NCBI GenBank assembly: GCA_024349245.1
Contig: JALDNG010000005.1
Coordinates: 18,409,001 to 18,473,000 of the forward strand
Reading direction: 5' to 3'
DNA: 64,000 nucleotides
Source: Neodontobutis hainanensis
Taxonomy: Eukaryota > Chordata > Actinopteri > Gobiiformes > Odontobutidae
Shown: positions 11,563-64,000 of the stretch, in pieces
Position numbering within the stretch: position 1 is the first letter of the stretch
Layout: every line of letters starts with the position of its first letter
Made by a program: the position numbers and the translations under genes
The notes under the pieces: model-generated
What the model was told of the DNA's origin: nothing
Seen by the model: only the letters and a program-made list of their open reading frames with translations
The model's database searches: none

Positions 11563-11700
11563 GACGCACAGACGCCGAGTGATCCCGACTCGATCCCGAA
11601 CAGCTTCGGACTAAAGATAGAAACCGCCTCATCAGGCAGCTCCAGCAGCGGGAGGGTTTTCCTGTAAACGCCACCTCTGTAGGTTTGGACAATACCACAG

Positions 11701-13289
11701 CGATTACTCCGTGATACTTTTAGGTTTATAATAGCCTACAAATAAAATGAACACGTCATTGTGCTTTGTATCAATGATTTCACAAATATTTAGCACTATC
11801 AGAGCAGTTTGTTTATCCAATTGAATAAATATATAAACAGGCGTTTCTAGAGACACCAAAAGCACAATATGTATATTTACCATAAATCCATGTACATTGG
11901 TGATTATACACGAGTCAGTTTGCAAAAGACATAAGCATGGTTCATTCCAGGGTACACATTTGATAAAAAAATATAAATGTAAAAATAATGGATATGGATT
12001 AAAAAAATATATTTTATATTTTTTCATTCTAGGATTATCCAAATAAAAGTAGAAAATGATTGTCTGGACATTGTTGTATATTTGTTTTGTAACAAAAAGT
12101 GCAGTCTCTGTAGGCTATATTCTACATATATATACAACAGCAAGTCATGTGACACTAGTTATAAAGATAACCACAAGCACTATTTATGGCAAGATGTGAA
12201 TATGAGATCAAATGACAAATAATCCACTTATACTGGCATATACTGTGCGGTTTTGTTTCCAGTTGACAATCAGCGTCTTGGACAAATGACTCATATAGAA
12301 TCAGGTTATCGATTATTTAGCCTGATAACATGAATAATAATACATTTGAGAAGTATATGGAAATAAAAATAAAAAATCATGACACAAAAGGTAAATACAA
12401 CAGTTTAATAAATAGTTCTACTTCGATATACAAATTGCCTGTACTTAGTTTTAAATGTATCTTAACATACATTTGGAGTAACAATTCTTCTAGAGATTCT
12501 ATACAAAATCCTTTAGAAGCAAAAAACTGAAAAAAAAAAATCTGTAATATCAAGATAAAGCTATATAATTGCAAACATTTATCAAACATGAAATAAGGAG
12601 CAAACCAGGCACATATGGAAAATAAGTAAGCTATTATACATGAGTACACATTTCACAACTCCTGAGGCAATTGTAAAAGCACGAGTGATAATGACATAAA
12701 CTCATATCAGAACTCAAACAAGCAATATGTTATAAAATAAGTTAACACAGAGATATGTCACCTTTAGTTTGACATTAAAGAATATTGCTCCTGCACAATA
12801 TACTAGTCTCTATTGAGTGCATGTCACACCCAAAATACAATTATTCAGAAGTAAAATGAAGAAGGCCAGCTTATTAATATTATCTCTAAATTAGACTAAA
12901 GAGTAAAGACAACCAATATCTCCCTAATGACAAAAAGAAACCACTACAACATAAATTATGCAAGTTGTATGGATGACCCACACGCCAATGAGGTTGCATA
13001 TTTAAGTTTTTATATTGCACAACATACAAAAATAAGACATTTAATACTGATATTGAGGTGGAAAAAAAAATATATAAAAATGACAAAACAAAGTCAGATC
13101 AGTAAAGGCCATCTGATGATTTCAGTAACATTTGGCACCAACAGGACAGAGAAGGATGGGTCGGTGTGTTATGGCGCGAGGAGTAGAGCTACACATCGTT
13201 TTATGACTTATCTAAGTGTTCAGTGTTTTCCTACCGTTACAGTCTACATTAAGTGCAATGGCGCATTGGTTTGTCTGCATGAGTCGCTC
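11701..13289 (-). other. itpr1: itpr1 3' UTR and short itpr1-bhlhe40 spacer
   Basis: AT-rich sequence directly after the itpr1 stop. No canonical AATAAA is found on the minus strand here. The variants ATTAAA at 13045-13040 and 12409-12404 are candidate poly(A) signals. The UTR end is therefore uncertain, and so is the boundary with the bhlhe40 upstream region. Confidence 0.45.
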
Positions 13290-62402
<49,113 letters not shown>

Positions 62403-62940
62403 CTGATTAAAAACAGAAGAATGATGTTAGTCAAAATTTTAAAATTAGTTGAGTTGCTCTTGTTTCAAAAGAGCATCGAAAAGCCAACTACGACAACCAT
62501 AATTTAGTGATAATGCAAGACCTTGATTTTGTCTAAACATTGAGCATTCTGTACTCACACAATAGCATGTTTTTGTCTGCTTTGTGAGTGTGCAGAAAAT
62601 GAAAGCATGAGTGATAAGTGACAAACTATTGCAGCAAGAAGCACAAAGTGTGTCTGCAGGGGAAAAAAAATAAAAAAAAAATAAGAAAAAAACAAACAGG
62701 GGCGTGTGCTTCCACCACATTACAGACAAGTGGCTACACTGCTCGCATGATGTGATACGTGTTCAGTGGTTCCAGAAAGCCACTTAACCACCTACTGCAA
62801 AGCACAAGAGACTCTGTACCCCACATGACAGCCTTTTTATGTTATAGCAAAATAAAAAGACAAGCATGGCACCAAGGCTATTAGAACAATTTATCATTCT
62901 TTATAAGATTTTAACCCCTAATATTTTGTACTGTAGCCAA
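62403..62940. other. itpr1 intron, no recognised feature
   Basis: A-rich run near 62660-62695. Nothing else. Confidence 0.5.
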
Positions 62941-62959
62941 ACAGGCTTCAGTTCAGATG

Positions 62960-63115
62960 TTTGCAGGGGCAAAAACCTGGGTCTGAAGGGAGTTTGGTGA
63001 AGCCATAGAGAATTACATCAGTCGGCCTTGAAGAAATTCTGGCAAGGAAAGACTACTTTGAAGATCTCCTCAACCCTTCTTCCACTGAAGAAGCAGAGGC
63101 TGAGGACCATTGCAT
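62960..63115 (+). mobile_element. LINE ORF2 fragment
   Basis: gtcggccttgaagaaattct, gactactttgaagatctcct and gaagaagcagaggctgagg match the fish LINE region encoding SKKFW... YFEDLLNP... EEAEAE, in shifted frames with a deletion between the two halves. Confidence 0.6.
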
Positions 63116-63259
63116 CTTTCATCCAGTGCTGCACTGACGTTTCTGTATTCTGAGTCATTGGGAAAGCAAAATAATTGTCAAAGGATCTGCGGGAAAAGGT
63201 AATTGAACCGTCTAAAACAATAATATTAAGAATATAAAAAACAAACAAAAAAAAAATTC

Positions 63260-63930
63260 AAGGAATTAAATATTTTTGTTGAAACTCAGAGCTCAAACTC
63301 TAATTGAAAATTGGAAAATGAGGGATTTTGTTAAAACAAAACCAAGGTCAGGTAGACCAACCAAAACTTCAACCGCAACTGCCAGGAAATTGTTTGGGAT
63401 TCAAAAAAATCCCAAAAATAACTTCAGCTGAAATATAGGACTGAAAAAACGCAGTATGGCTGTTTCAAGATGCACAATAAAAGGACTGCATGGTGGAGAA
63501 AGCCATTACGCAAATGTCACAAAGCATCTTGCTTACAATACACCAAACAGCAACAGAGGCAAGCCATAAAACTTCTGGAACAAAGACATTTGGAGTGATG
63601 AGACCAAAATTTAACTTTTTGACCATGACTATAAACAGAAAATTTGCACTCATCAGCTCGGAAGCTGCGCATATGACGTAGTTTGACGTTCCAACATGAC
63701 AATAATCCAAAGCACAAGGCCAAGTCATCCTGTTATTGGGTCATTTGGGTAGTTTCTGTTGTCATTATGATTTAAAAAGAGAAAACTTGTTTGACAATAA
63801 ATGGCTTCACTAACCACTATGAGTGGAAAAAAAATAAAAAATTTGCGTTATCATTCATATTCTCTGAAAAATGGCCAAAATAGTCACAAATTCTGCCACT
63901 TATGAGTACATCTGTAAAAATAAACACCAT
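63260..63930 (+). mobile_element. Tc1-like transposon relic, internally deleted
   Basis: The transposase part includes aggaaattgtttgggattca, the translated piece NSGTKTFGVMRPKFNF-like, and ttccaacatgacaataatcc, all typical of the Tc1 transposase gene. It then jumps at about 63730 to the terminal repeat (gtcatttgggtagtttctgt, attctctgaaaaatggcc). Frameshifts and deletions destroy the catalytic region. No left terminal repeat is seen. Confidence 0.75.
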
Positions 63931-64000
63931 GGCCTCACTTTGTACACTAGTAAACATTTGGCCTTTGATAAACACAGCTAGGGGACTGAAAGGGGATGTA
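63931..64000. other. Window edge within the itpr1 intron
   Basis: Nothing recognisable. Confidence 0.4.

Larger units (their letters stand above)
10201..11700 (-). promoter_or_regulatory. bhlhe40: bhlhe40 upstream regulatory region, GC-rich with E-boxes and a CRE
   Basis: Two CpG-rich blocks (about 10330-10680 and 11340-11680) stand out from the AT-rich surroundings. CACGTG E-boxes lie at 10525-10530, 10833-10838 and 11401-11406. A CACATG at 10514-10519 sits 5 bp from the first, forming a tandem E-box-like pair. ACGTG hypoxia-type cores include 10451-10455. A palindromic CRE, TGACGTCA, is at 11555-11562. CLOCK:BMAL1, DEC1 autorepression, HIF and CREB are known regulators of mammalian DEC1, which is consistent. 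No convincing TATA box is visible, and the transcription start cannot be placed. Confidence 0.65.

Noticed and set aside
11395..11698. Short genes on either strand in the CpG-rich block
   Set aside because: The open frames follow from high GC content; there is no recognisable protein and regulatory motifs explain the block better.

Overview
The window is from a teleost fish nuclear genome. Evidence: spliced vertebrate genes with GT-AG introns, long CA/TG microsatellites, tRNA-derived SINEs, L2-type and other LINE remnants, and Tc1-like and hAT-like DNA transposon relics, all in AT-rich introns. No prokaryotic, viral or CRISPR features are present. Species cannot be named from the sequence.

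Three protein-coding genes lie head-to-tail on the minus strand. From right to left they are: (1) itpr1, the type 1 inositol 1,4,5-trisphosphate receptor, whose last 22 coding exons (1,052 residues and the stop) run from 62402 down to 13290, with the 5' part beyond the right edge; (2) bhlhe40 (DEC1), complete in five exons from 10200 down to 7654, encoding 397 residues; (3) naaa, the N-acylethanolamine acid amidase, of which the first five exons and the start of the sixth lie between 3544 and 1. I placed every exon by reading the protein across each boundary and checking that acceptor AG, donor GT and codon phase fit. All the joins are in frame. The itpr1-bhlhe40 order and orientation match human chromosome 3p26, while naaa is a different neighbour from the human one.

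Layout: 1-3544 naaa 5' exons, with a hAT-like relic in intron 2; 3545-6643 intergenic with a LINE relic; 6644-7653 probable bhlhe40 3' UTR; 7654-10200 bhlhe40; 10201-11700 GC-rich upstream region with three CACGTG E-boxes and a palindromic CRE; 11701-13289 itpr1 3' UTR and spacer; 13290-64000 itpr1, whose introns hold nearly all the mobile elements.

Functionally the genes are separate: itpr1 encodes an ER calcium-release channel, bhlhe40 a clock- and stress-responsive repressor, and naaa a lysosomal lipid amidase. I found no convincing undescribed system. The observations most worth checking are UG and CA repeats placed at or close to itpr1 splice donors, the conserved SII splice cassette, the missing caspase-3 motif in ITPR1, a perfect UUCG hairpin, a pair of overlapping palindromes, and a SINE with an intact 13-bp target duplication.
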